From JBFIHF01 sp964411125 (lineage in GTDB: Bacteria > Myxococcota_A > Bradymonadia > Bradymonadales > Bradymonadaceae), in assembly GCA_964411125.1 (NCBI GenBank), contig CAYPJU010000002.1, positions 1 through 64,000 on the forward strand: a stretch of DNA of 64,000 nucleotides. The letters run 5' to 3'. Below the pieces are notes generated by a model that was not told the origin of the DNA, searched no databases, and saw nothing but the letters and a program-made list of their open reading frames with translations. Positions 45,265 to 53,587 of this stretch are shown here, piece by piece; position 1 is the first letter of the stretch; each line of letters starts with the position of its first letter. The translations under genes and the position numbers were made by a program.

Positions 45265-46289
45265 AGGTACTCGTCACCGGCGCCACCGGGTTCCTGGGAC
45301 GGCATCTCCTCGACCTGCTGCTCGAGCGCGGAGACGACGTCCGTGCGTTTCAACGGTCCTACGATCCGCAGCTCGAGGAGCTCGGGATCGAGATCGTCGA
45401 GGGTGACCTCACCGACCGCGAAGACGTCCGCCGCGCTCTCGACGGTGTCGACGCGGTCTACCACCTCGCCGGTCGAGTGGAGCGGGACCCCGCGCGTGCA
45501 CACGAAATGTACGCTCTTCACGTCGAAGGCACCCGGCATCTGCTCGACGCCGCGCGCGAGCTAGGGACGGGCCGTATCGTGGTCGCCTCGACGTCCGGCA
45601 CCGTCGCCGTCAGCGAAGACCCTGACTGGGTCGCCGACGACGAAGTGCCGCACGCCGACCATGTCGTGCGAAATTGGCCCTATTACCTGTCGAAGATCTA
45701 CGCCGAGCGAGTCTGCTTCGAGCACGTCGACCGCCACGGCATGGACGTCGTCCTCATGCGACCGACCCTGCTCCTCGGCCCCGGTGACTGGCGCGAGAGC
45801 TCCACGGGCGACGTCATCGCGTTCCTTCGGGGCCAGGTGCCGTTTTCCATGCCCGGCGGCCTCTCCTTCGTCGACGTTCGGGATACGGCCGAGGCGTTCG
45901 TCGCCGCCATGGACCGGGGCAAGGCCGGGGCGACCTACCTGTTGGGCGCTTCGAACATGACCCTGGACGCCTTCTTCGAAGAGCTCGCGGGACTCGCGGG
46001 TCTCCCTGCACCTCGAGGACACGTCCCCCGTTCCGCAGCCAGGATCGGAGCGTTCTTCGCGGAGGCTGCAGCCCGCGCAGCCGGCAAGACTCCCCACGTC
46101 GACCGCGCATCCGTCGATATGGCGCACCACTTCTGGTACGTCGACTGGAGCCGTGCCGCTTCCGATCTCGGGTTTTCGCCGAGAGACCCCCGACGAACGC
46201 TCCGTGACACCGTGCGTTGGATTCGCCGGCACCACCCCGAGTTCGCGACGGTTCGCCCCGAACCGCCGTCGGAATTCGTCACCCACTGA
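45261..46289 (+). CDS. NAD(P)-dependent extended SDR (dihydroflavonol-reductase/3-beta-HSD-like)
   Basis: A 342-residue extended SDR: Rossmann motif TGATGFLG (residues about 6-13), DGVDAVYHLAG, and catalytic Tyr/Lys in YYLSK. Substrates in this subgroup are hydroxy/keto lipids, sterols, flavonoids or sugar nucleotides. The ATG at 45261 overlaps the megaenzyme stop (ATGA), so the two are translationally coupled; the frame opens further upstream only inside the fusion gene. In this operon it most likely reduces a keto- or hydroxy-acyl or alkyl-ketone lipid intermediate, by inference. Confidence 0.92.
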   Translation: MKVLVTGATGFLGRHLLDLLLERGDDVRAFQRSYDPQLEELGIEIVEGDLTDREDVRRALDGVDAVYHLAGRVERDPARAHEMYALHVEGTRHLLDAARELGTGRIVVASTSGTVAVSEDPDWVADDEVPHADHVVRNWPYYLSKIYAERVCFEHVDRHGMDVVLMRPTLLLGPGDWRESSTGDVIAFLRGQVPFSMPGGLSFVDVRDTAEAFVAAMDRGKAGATYLLGASNMTLDAFFEELAGLAGLPAPRGHVPRSAARIGAFFAEAAARAAGKTPHVDRASVDMAHHFWYVDWSRAASDLGFSPRDPRRTLRDTVRWIRRHHPEFATVRPEPPSEFVTH

Positions 46290-46301
46290 AGGCAAGCGCG
46301 A

Positions 46302-46319
46302 CGCTGACCGCGGTCAGCG
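46302..46319. promoter_or_regulatory. 18-bp perfect palindrome after the lipid operon
   Basis: CGCTGACCGCGGTCAGCG is a perfect palindrome 12 bases after the SDR stop, with TGAC/GTCA half-sites like those of the TetR-like dyad at 38108-38121. It has no T-run after it, so it is not an intrinsic terminator. It could be an operator for the PP2C gene or an RNA 3' stabiliser. The rest of the 212-base gap before that gene shows nothing clear. Confidence 0.4.
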
Positions 46320-46501
46320 AATGAAACCGTCTCACACGACGGGAAGTTTTCGCTTCGCACCTCGTCGGCGACGCAGTATCATCCGAAAGCTGCGCCCTGA
46401 ACGAGATTCCCGAGGGATCACACACAGAGGTCACCCCGCCGGACAGCGTCTCCAACAGGCGACGCTCACCCCCCCGAGCCGCGACCGAGGCCGTCACCCG
46501 G

Positions 46502-48670
46502 ATGTCAGAAGAGGCCACAACTTGCCCAGCCTGCGGACACGAGAGCCGCGATGCGGAGTGGTGCGACAATTGCGGCGCTCCCCTCGGTGACGATGCGAAC
46601 CGAGTCACGCCGTGGCTCGACGCCGGAAGTGCGGTCCACGTATCGTCGGGCGACGCCCGCGCGAAGGTCGAGATCGACCGTGCAATCGACACCTTCGCCA
46701 CCCGGCGAGTCCTCTTCGGACGAATCGTCGAAGCGGGGGGATCTCTCGAGGAACACGTAGAAACACGGGTTCTCATCGAAGAGAAAGAAGAGCCCGAAGA
46801 CGGGCCGATAGAGATTCCCGAATCGCTCGGGTTTCTCTTCCGGACGCCGCTCGCGAAGGGCAAGTACGGCAAGCATTCCGTGCGAATCTACGAAGACACC
46901 GGTGCGCTGACGATCGAAGACCTCAGCGACATTACCGGGGGAGACCTCAGCTACAACCAGATCCGTGACATCTTCACGGCGGTGCTCGAAGCGGTCCAGA
47001 AGGCGCACGACGCCGGATACCTGATCCTCGCCATCGCGCCGTGGACGATACGGGTCGACGGAGCGCTCCTGCCCGAAGAACCGGAAGTTCCCGTCACCGA
47101 CCCCCTCGACGCGACCGAAGACATCACTCTCGAGGCAGCACGCCCCGATCAGGCGGCGATCGACGCCGCGGTCGCCGAGGCGTCGCAGGAGATGAGTTCG
47201 GCGAGCGACGTGAGCGATTCCGAGGACGAGGACGAGGACGAAGACGAGGGTGAATTCGCGACCTCCGAGATCCCGGAACTCGATCCCGATGCGACCGTCG
47301 CGGACGCACCGCCCGACGTCGAAGAAGAAGACTCCGGCGAGGAAGACTCCGGCGACGAGGATGTCGACGACGGCTGGGACGCCCTCGACGATTCGGAGGT
47401 CGAATCGCAGACCGGTGTGCTGCCCTCACGTCCGCCAAAGAAACGACCTCGTGCGTTCTTCGAGGGGATCGACGATCTCATTGAGATTGACGAGGAGCCC
47501 TACGAAGTCCCCGTCATCATGGGGTTCTCCCCACCCGAGTTGCTCGGCCGAGTCCGTGCCGACGTCGGCCCCCATTGCGACGTCTTCGCGCTCGGAATGT
47601 TGCTCTACTACCTCGTGGCCGGACGAGTCCCCCCCGCGTCCGTCTACACGCGATACACCCCCGCGATCCCCGCCCGTAACTTCCGGCCGGGCTTTCCCCC
47701 GGGGCTGCAGTCGGTGATCGGGCGCGCGACACGCCCCTCGCCCGACGAGCGCTACACGAGCGTCGCGGCGATGAAAGAGTCGTTCCTGTCGGCTTGTTCG
47801 GCCATGGAGCGCCGCGGACGCACTCCCGGCGGTCCAGCGTCACCACGCGCCATCGTCGCGGTCGACACCCACGTCGGGATCGCCAAAGGACGCCGCAACC
47901 CCGTCAACCAGGACAGCGTCTTCGCCCGCCTCTCCGACGATGGACGCTTCGGCCTCGTCGTCGTCGCCGACGGAGTCTCGACGGCGAGCTACGGCTCCGG
48001 AGACCTCGCGAGCCACTTCCTCACCGATGCCGCCGAGGCTGCGTGGGACGAAATCCTACCGCGCTACCTGATGGACGAACGGATCGACGAAGTCGAGATC
48101 ATCTCCAAGATTCTGGAGGAGGCGAACCAGGACATCGTCGACTACGTCAACGAGCACCACCACCCCTTCGGCGGAAACCCGCACGAAGTGATGGGCACGA
48201 CCTCCCTCGTGGCCGTCGTGCGTGAAGGAATCACCACGATCGCTTCGCTGGGTGACAGCCGCGTCTACCTGCAGACGACCGCCGGGCTCGAACAGATCAC
48301 GGCCGACCACAACCTCTGGACGTTGAGCGTCATCGACGGCATCAGCGCCGATGCCGCCCTCTCGATGCCGCACGGTGACGCCCTCGCCCGCTGCCTCGGG
48401 ACCTTCGTCGTCGATGGGGATACCCTTCAGTCCGTCCCCCCCGAAGCGGACTACTTCCGCCTGACACTGGCGCGTGGCGACACGCTCCTCCTCACGACCG
48501 ACGGGCTCATCGACTTCGCAGGGGCGAACCCCCTCGCGGCCGAGGAAAACGTCCAGGCCGTCATGGTCTCGGAAGCCGAACCCGCCCTCGCCTGCCTCGA
48601 ACTCATCCTGCTCGCCAACCGCGGCGGCGGCGGCGACAACATCGGCGTCGGCATCATCCACTTCATCTGA
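46502..48670 (+). CDS. Zinc ribbon - pseudokinase - PP2C phosphatase fusion
   Basis: A 722-residue protein. Residues 8-26 are a zinc ribbon (CPACG and CDNCG). From about 35 to 190 lies a degraded kinase N-lobe and HRD-region: the catalytic loop reads ILAIAPWTIRV, without HRD and without a usable Lys. After an acidic insert (about 205-325) the C-lobe resumes with GFSPPELLG in place of APE and DVFALGMLLYYLVAGRVPP. From about 455 a PP2C phosphatase follows with NQDSVF, VVADGVST, GTTSLVAVV, SLGDSRVYL, TTDGL and DNIGVGII, so all metal-binding Asp residues seem present. The pseudokinase probably regulates or targets the phosphatase, which may reverse the local Ser/Thr kinase; this is inference. Confidence 0.88.
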   Translation: MSEEATTCPACGHESRDAEWCDNCGAPLGDDANRVTPWLDAGSAVHVSSGDARAKVEIDRAIDTFATRRVLFGRIVEAGGSLEEHVETRVLIEEKEEPEDGPIEIPESLGFLFRTPLAKGKYGKHSVRIYEDTGALTIEDLSDITGGDLSYNQIRDIFTAVLEAVQKAHDAGYLILAIAPWTIRVDGALLPEEPEVPVTDPLDATEDITLEAARPDQAAIDAAVAEASQEMSSASDVSDSEDEDEDEDEGEFATSEIPELDPDATVADAPPDVEEEDSGEEDSGDEDVDDGWDALDDSEVESQTGVLPSRPPKKRPRAFFEGIDDLIEIDEEPYEVPVIMGFSPPELLGRVRADVGPHCDVFALGMLLYYLVAGRVPPASVYTRYTPAIPARNFRPGFPPGLQSVIGRATRPSPDERYTSVAAMKESFLSACSAMERRGRTPGGPASPRAIVAVDTHVGIAKGRRNPVNQDSVFARLSDDGRFGLVVVADGVSTASYGSGDLASHFLTDAAEAAWDEILPRYLMDERIDEVEIISKILEEANQDIVDYVNEHHHPFGGNPHEVMGTTSLVAVVREGITTIASLGDSRVYLQTTAGLEQITADHNLWTLSVIDGISADAALSMPHGDALARCLGTFVVDGDTLQSVPPEADYFRLTLARGDTLLLTTDGLIDFAGANPLAAEENVQAVMVSEAEPALACLELILLANRGGGGDNIGVGIIHFI

Positions 48671-48733
48671 ATCGACGGCGTTCTCGTCGTCGGTGGGCGG
48701 TTCGAACGCCGGGGCGTTCGTAGACGAGTCGAT

Positions 48734-50806
48734 CTACTGAACGCTGTAGAGGTCCTGTGCCGTGCACAGGCCGCTGTTCACCATCGCCGGGGTGACGTCG
48801 GGTGACATCGAGGCGGGAGGCGCCGAGAAGAGGTTGTCGTACTCGTAGACCTGGCCCGAATCCCAGTGGATCCGCGCGACGTCCCAGAACTGACCGCCCG
48901 CCGTCATCGGCTTGTTTATCGACTCGTAGACGAGCTGAGCATTGATGTAGATCCGCACCGTGACGTAGGCCGTGCCGAAGAGCTGCCGGTAGTAGTGGAC
49001 GCCGACGGCATACCACTCGCAGTTGGAAGGGTCGTCCATCTGGATGTTCTCCGGCCCCCCACCGTCGCGATCGTCGATGTCGAGGCTCGGACTCTCGGGG
49101 TTCCAGATTCCGACCGCGGCACCATCCGAGTTGTTGGGGTTGCGGAAGTACACGTCGTAGGGCGTCTCGAACCAGTTGCCCGGTCCCATCTTCACGAGGT
49201 GCGCGTCGACGTCGCTGCCGACCTCGTCGGTCTCGTCGGGGTCCTCCGGGTTCGTCCACGTGAGCTCGACGTGAACCTTCTCGTTTGGCACCGCCGTGAT
49301 CGCGACCCGTGCCGGATCACCGCACGACGTGAAGCCCTCGTTGTCCCGGACGGTCAATTCGATGATGTACTCTCCCGCGGTCAGCAAGCGGAACTCGCGC
49401 ATCGAAGGGTCCTCGTCGTTCGGATCTTCCCGGGTCGCGCCCAGCGTAATCGGCACCGGCGATTCGACGACGTTCCAGTCGTACGAGACGACCCGACCGT
49501 CCTCGTCGGAAGAGCGACTGCCATCCAGCACGATGTACTCGAGCGGAGCCGCGTTGACGTTCTGTCGAGGCGTCGACGTCAGGCCGCGGATGTACGCACC
49601 TGCGACCGCCGTCGGGCAGATCCCCTCCGAACCTCGTCCCACGAGCTCGAGCTCGAGTTCGCGCTGAAGTGGATCGTTCGAAAAAATCGTGACGACTCCC
49701 TGGTCCGAGCCCACGCCTGTCGGCGTGTACTTGATGAAGATGGTCTCCTCCTCGGCCGGCCGGAGTCGCAGTGTGGTGTCGAGGGAACCGTCGTCGTTGT
49801 TGTCGAGCGAGCCGAGGTCGAGCGCAAACTCGTCGTCGTCGCTGTTCTTCGTCAGGACGATGTCCTCGACCTCCAGGGTCTGGGTTCCGCAATTGCTGAT
49901 CGTCACGACCTCCCCCGAGACCTCCCCGATCGGCACCTGCCCGAAGTTTCGGGTGATCCCGTCCACGAAGATGCACGGCGCGTCGGCACTCGCCAACACG
50001 TCGACCACGTGCAAGGCACGAACCTCGCCCGTCTCGTTCTCGATCTCACCGCTGGGATCGTTCGTCCGCACCAGGATTTCGCCGTTGTCGGCACCATTGC
50101 CCAGCGGGGCATAGGTGACGGTTCCCTGAAGCTCGTACTTCGCTGGGTCCTCGGCGGCGAGGTCGGGATCCCAGATGTCGAGCGTGAGGGGGTAACTCGC
50201 CGGTTCGGTCTCCAGCCGGAAGTCTTCCCCGCCGCCGTAAGCAGGCTCCTCCCAGATCTTCATGGGAGCACTCCCGATGTTGCGGATGGTGACCTCCTGG
50301 GTGGCCCGCTCACCCGGCGGTAGCCGCGAGAAGCGCACCGTGTTCGGCACGACTTCCAGACGCGGCTCGTTCCCGAGCGTATCGATTCGGACAATCGTGG
50401 GATCGTCACGCGTGAAGCGCTGGTCGCTCGACACGATGACGAGCTCGGCGCGCGGCGAAGGGAGGCCTACCGCCGGCGTGTACGCCAGCTCCAAGATCTG
50501 CTCACCGTTGGCGTCGATCTGGAATTCGCCGTCCGGAACCCCGGTCAGCTCGAGCCCGTCGGTGATGCCACCGTCGCGACCGCGCAACTGGACCTCGAAG
50601 ACCGTGAGCGGCTCGTCCGCCACGTTCAGAATCGTCACCGCGATGACGTCCGTCTGCCCGATCGGGACCTGTGCGAAAGCGATGGGGTCCGGGGAAACCG
50701 CGATCTGGCCCGACGACCCCTGATCGATGTTGTTGTCGGGACCGCACCCTCCGCAGGCCTGGGCGACAAAGAGAAAGGCAAACAAAAGCAGGGAGAGTCG
50801 ATTCAT
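48734..50806 (-). CDS. Lipoprotein with HYDIN/ASPM-type Ig-like repeats and PKD-like domain
   Basis: The ATG at 50806 has GAGG 9 bases upstream and starts a signal peptide with lipobox AQAC; the upstream ATG at 50845 would bury it. The 690-residue product has at least three repeats of the ASPM/SPD-2/HYDIN type (marked by FAQVPIGQTDVIAVTILN, FSRLPPGERATQEVTIRNIG and FGQVPIGEVSGEVVTISNCG), a PKD/Ig-like segment (SSDEDGRVVSYDWNV), and a C-terminal domain of about 150 residues containing TWNPEDPDETDEVGSDVDAHL-like wording and a putative Ca-binding DxDxH. Such choice-of-anchor lipoproteins sit on the outer membrane surface of deltaproteobacteria, perhaps in adhesion or as a shell component. Function unknown. 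Confidence 0.8.
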   Translation of the reverse strand: MNRLSLLLFAFLFVAQACGGCGPDNNIDQGSSGQIAVSPDPIAFAQVPIGQTDVIAVTILNVADEPLTVFEVQLRGRDGGITDGLELTGVPDGEFQIDANGEQILELAYTPAVGLPSPRAELVIVSSDQRFTRDDPTIVRIDTLGNEPRLEVVPNTVRFSRLPPGERATQEVTIRNIGSAPMKIWEEPAYGGGEDFRLETEPASYPLTLDIWDPDLAAEDPAKYELQGTVTYAPLGNGADNGEILVRTNDPSGEIENETGEVRALHVVDVLASADAPCIFVDGITRNFGQVPIGEVSGEVVTISNCGTQTLEVEDIVLTKNSDDDEFALDLGSLDNNDDGSLDTTLRLRPAEEETIFIKYTPTGVGSDQGVVTIFSNDPLQRELELELVGRGSEGICPTAVAGAYIRGLTSTPRQNVNAAPLEYIVLDGSRSSDEDGRVVSYDWNVVESPVPITLGATREDPNDEDPSMREFRLLTAGEYIIELTVRDNEGFTSCGDPARVAITAVPNEKVHVELTWTNPEDPDETDEVGSDVDAHLVKMGPGNWFETPYDVYFRNPNNSDGAAVGIWNPESPSLDIDDRDGGGPENIQMDDPSNCEWYAVGVHYYRQLFGTAYVTVRIYINAQLVYESINKPMTAGGQFWDVARIHWDSGQVYEYDNLFSAPPASMSPDVTPAMVNSGLCTAQDLYSVQ

Positions 50807-51050
50807 CCGTTCGGTCCTCGATTTCATACGGAAAAACGGATCCAAGATGTAGTGAAACCGACTACGCGAGTCAATCGACGGCGCGACGGGCAGCGCTCTC
50901 CCCGGCCGCGTGGAATCGCCGATGCCTCGGCCCGGGAAGCCTGCCGAGCCCGATTCCGCCGGAGTTCATGTCGCCAGGAAGGCGCGGACCGCCAAGAAAC
51001 GCACGAGCCCCCGAACTGACGTTCGGAGGCCCACCACGGTCCGCCCCTAC

Positions 51051-51830
51051 TCATACGCGCAGGTTCGAGATCAGCGCCTTCTCGGTGTCGTGCATGGCGG
51101 ACTGCATGTTGGTCATCAGCGAGAAGAGTCGATTCTCCTCCTGGATGTGCTGCTGCATCATCATCATGATCATGTTGCGGTCCTCGCTCGGAAGTCCCCG
51201 CAACTGCTCGAAGAACCCTTCGGGGTCGGCCTGGTAAGCGTTCGCCAACTCCTCCGGCGTCATCGAAGTGAGATTGCCCGACGCGTTCGCACCGCTCGGC
51301 TCCCCGTTTCCAAAGACGGCGTCCGAACCGCCCGTGGTGGCTTCGTCGGGAGCTGCCGTGGCGATCTCGGCCAGCGGGGCGTTCTCGGATGCTTCTTCGA
51401 TCCGGTCGCTGGTGTCGGGCCCCCGAAAGCCCGCCACCGCAAGCGACACGATTGGCCCGCCCGTGATGAGCGCCCCGATCGCGAACAGATCGATGTCGTC
51501 GTGCTCGAGTTGCCACTTCGCGTCCGTGAATTCCTGGCGCGCCTCCGACAGCTGGCTCGAGTAGTGACGAATTGCGTCGATGTCGCCGTCCCCTCGCACC
51601 TCTTCGAGCTTCTCCTCGAGGGTCACGATCTTCTCGACGTGGGACGCGACGATCTTCTCTGCCTCGGCGCGCTCGGGCCCCTCGAAGGCGCTGAGGTCGA
51701 CGTTGTGCGTGACCTCTCCGTCGGCGAGGACAGTTCCCTCGGCCGCGGGACGCTTGTTGGGTTGGAAGACGTCCTGAACGAGGTCGATGGTGTTTTCGAC
51801 GGCGTTTCCGATGTTGTTGAAGAAGTTCAT
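51051..51830 (-). CDS. Coiled-coil protein with Met/Gln-rich tail, unknown
   Basis: The ATG at 51830 (GAGAGGA 6 bases upstream) is preferred to 51968. The 259-residue product has an amphipathic start (FFNNIGNAVENTIDLVQ), a long coiled coil (about 55-115), one hydrophobic Gly-rich segment (about 118-136) and a C-terminal helix with the cluster MIMMMMQQ. There is no signal peptide. One hydrophobic segment between coiled coils, together with small size, is seen in secreted translocon-type or phage-shock-like proteins, but no family is recognised and no secretion genes are next to it. It stands alone between a lipoprotein gene (244 bases away) and the divergent MATE gene. Confidence 0.65.
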   Translation of the reverse strand: MNFFNNIGNAVENTIDLVQDVFQPNKRPAAEGTVLADGEVTHNVDLSAFEGPERAEAEKIVASHVEKIVTLEEKLEEVRGDGDIDAIRHYSSQLSEARQEFTDAKWQLEHDDIDLFAIGALITGGPIVSLAVAGFRGPDTSDRIEEASENAPLAEIATAAPDEATTGGSDAVFGNGEPSGANASGNLTSMTPEELANAYQADPEGFFEQLRGLPSEDRNMIMMMMQQHIQEENRLFSLMTNMQSAMHDTEKALISNLRV

Positions 51831-52048
51831 CTGGTTCCTCTCTCGCTGGTGGTTGTGTTCGTGGCCTACAGATACGTTTTCGGCCCGCCGCGCTCTCCGT
51901 TGCGAAAAAAACAAAAAAAGTTCACGGCAGAACTCCGACTGGAGCATCGGAAACGCCTCGTCCACCAATCACCGCTTGTCTTGGACCTCACCCGGTGCCA
52001 CTTCTCCTGGACTAGCGCGACCCCCTCTCTCGCACGAAACGCTACGCC
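51831..52048. other. 218-base divergent intergenic region with A-tracts
   Basis: The region separates the divergent coiled-coil and MATE genes and should hold both promoters. It contains two 7-base A-tracts split by one C (51905-51919), which stand out in this GC-rich sequence and may be bent DNA or an UP-like element. I see no convincing -35/-10 pair or operator. Confidence 0.4.
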
Positions 52049-53428
52049 ATGGCCTCAGACCCCAAGCAGCCCCGTGCCGCAAAACTGACCGTGGGGTCTA
52101 TCCGGCGCCATCTGGTCACGCAGACCGCCCCGATGATCGTCGGCATCGCCGCGGTCGTCTCCGTCGGCATCATCGACGCTTACTTCATCGGTCAGCTCGG
52201 CAAGTCCGAGCTCGCCGCAGTCGGCTTCATCTTCCCTGTGACGCAGGCCCTCGCGAGCCTCGGCGTAGGCGTCATGGCGGGACTCGCTTCGGTCGTCAGC
52301 CGCGCGCTCGGACGGGGGGAAGACGACTTCGCCGAGGGGCTCGCCAACCTCGGATTCGTACTGGGCGCTGGCGTCGGCCTGTTCCTCGGCATCACGCTCT
52401 TCCTCGGCCGCGAGCCGCTGTTCGAATTGATGCAGGCCGAGCAACACCTGCTACCGCTGATCGACCAGTACATGGCGCCGTACGCGCTCGGCTTCGCCGC
52501 CCTCCCCGCGCTGATGGCGCTCAACGGCGCACTCCGAGCACAGGGAGCAGCCGGACGTTCGATGGCTATCCTGATCGTGATGGCCGCAGTGAACTGGATT
52601 CTGGACCCTCTCCTGATCACCGGCGCCTTCGGCATCGAAGGGTTCGGGATAGCAGGGGCCGCCTACGCGACGGTGGCGAGTTGGGCAGCCGCCGCAATCA
52701 CCGGTTTCGCGCTCCTACAGACGAGCGACATCCGTTTCGTCCCCGCCACCATCGCGCGCTGCGAACTCGGACGCGACAGTTGGGCGCTCGGACGGGTCTC
52801 GGCGCCCGCAGCCTTCGCCAACTCCGTGAACCCGTTCGGCCTCTCGATCCTCACCGCGTTCGTCGCGAGCGCCGGCGAGGACGCCGTCGCTGCTTTCGGA
52901 GCCGGCGGACGCGTCCAGAGCTTCGCGATCGTGCCGCTCCTCGGCCTGTCGAGCTCGATCGGTGCAATCGTCGGTCAGAACTGGGGCGCGAGACAGTTCG
53001 ACCGCGCCCGACGTGCCCTCCTGTGGTCCGGAGGCTTCAGCCTCGTCTACGGCCTCCTCGTCGCGACCGCCCTCGTCTTTACCCGAGAGCCGATCGCCGC
53101 CATCTTCTCCGACGCGGCCGTCGTCAAGGGCGAGCTGGCCCGTTATCTGCTGATCAGCTCGTGGGGATGGGCTGGCTTCGGCATCTTCATCGTCGTGAAC
53201 GGCGCGCTCAATGCCATCGACCGCGCCGGCACGGCGATGCTCCAGTCCGTCGGTCGCGTCGTCGTCGTGATGGTCCCCGTCGCATGGATTCTCCGGGGCC
53301 CCTGGGGCGCCGAAGGCGTCTACGCCGGGGAGCTGGCCGCCAACGTCGTCACCGGCTTCGTCGCGGCCGCCATCGCGTGGCGCGTCTTGAAGTCGGCCGA
53401 AACGTCGGCAGCGAACCCGTCGGCGTGA
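52049..53428 (+). CDS. MATE family multidrug/toxin efflux transporter
   Basis: A 459-residue integral membrane protein of the MATE family, which exports cationic or organic compounds in exchange for Na+ or H+. About twelve transmembrane helices arranged as two internally similar halves are visible, with an N-terminal TAPMIVGIAAVVSVGIIDAYFIGQLG (the family's first helix) and its equivalent near 250 (SAPAAFANSVNPFG). Length and topology are normal for the family. No regulator gene is adjacent; the substrate is unknown. No clear Shine-Dalgarno precedes the ATG. Confidence 0.92.
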   Translation: MASDPKQPRAAKLTVGSIRRHLVTQTAPMIVGIAAVVSVGIIDAYFIGQLGKSELAAVGFIFPVTQALASLGVGVMAGLASVVSRALGRGEDDFAEGLANLGFVLGAGVGLFLGITLFLGREPLFELMQAEQHLLPLIDQYMAPYALGFAALPALMALNGALRAQGAAGRSMAILIVMAAVNWILDPLLITGAFGIEGFGIAGAAYATVASWAAAAITGFALLQTSDIRFVPATIARCELGRDSWALGRVSAPAAFANSVNPFGLSILTAFVASAGEDAVAAFGAGGRVQSFAIVPLLGLSSSIGAIVGQNWGARQFDRARRALLWSGGFSLVYGLLVATALVFTREPIAAIFSDAAVVKGELARYLLISSWGWAGFGIFIVVNGALNAIDRAGTAMLQSVGRVVVVMVPVAWILRGPWGAEGVYAGELAANVVTGFVAAAIAWRVLKSAETSAANPSA

Positions 53429-53587
53429 ACGTACGCCGCTCCACCCGGCCGACGTCCTCGCCCCGACCCCAGCCGTTGCGAAAAGCCGCGAACAGAGATA
53501 CCCCGTAGGCAGCGCACCCGCGCACCGTACCCGCTCGGCCCCGCATACGGCGAGCATTCGAGCAGGGTCGGGGAACCGAGCACGAGC

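Noticed and set aside
46302..46319. Reading the 18-bp palindrome as an intrinsic terminator of the lipid operon
   Set aside because: No T-run follows on either strand; an operator or RNA stabiliser fits better.
46290..46501. A small gene in the gap before the pseudokinase-PP2C gene
   Set aside because: Short frames exist, but none has a ribosome site, sensible composition or a signal, and they differ in frame from both neighbours.
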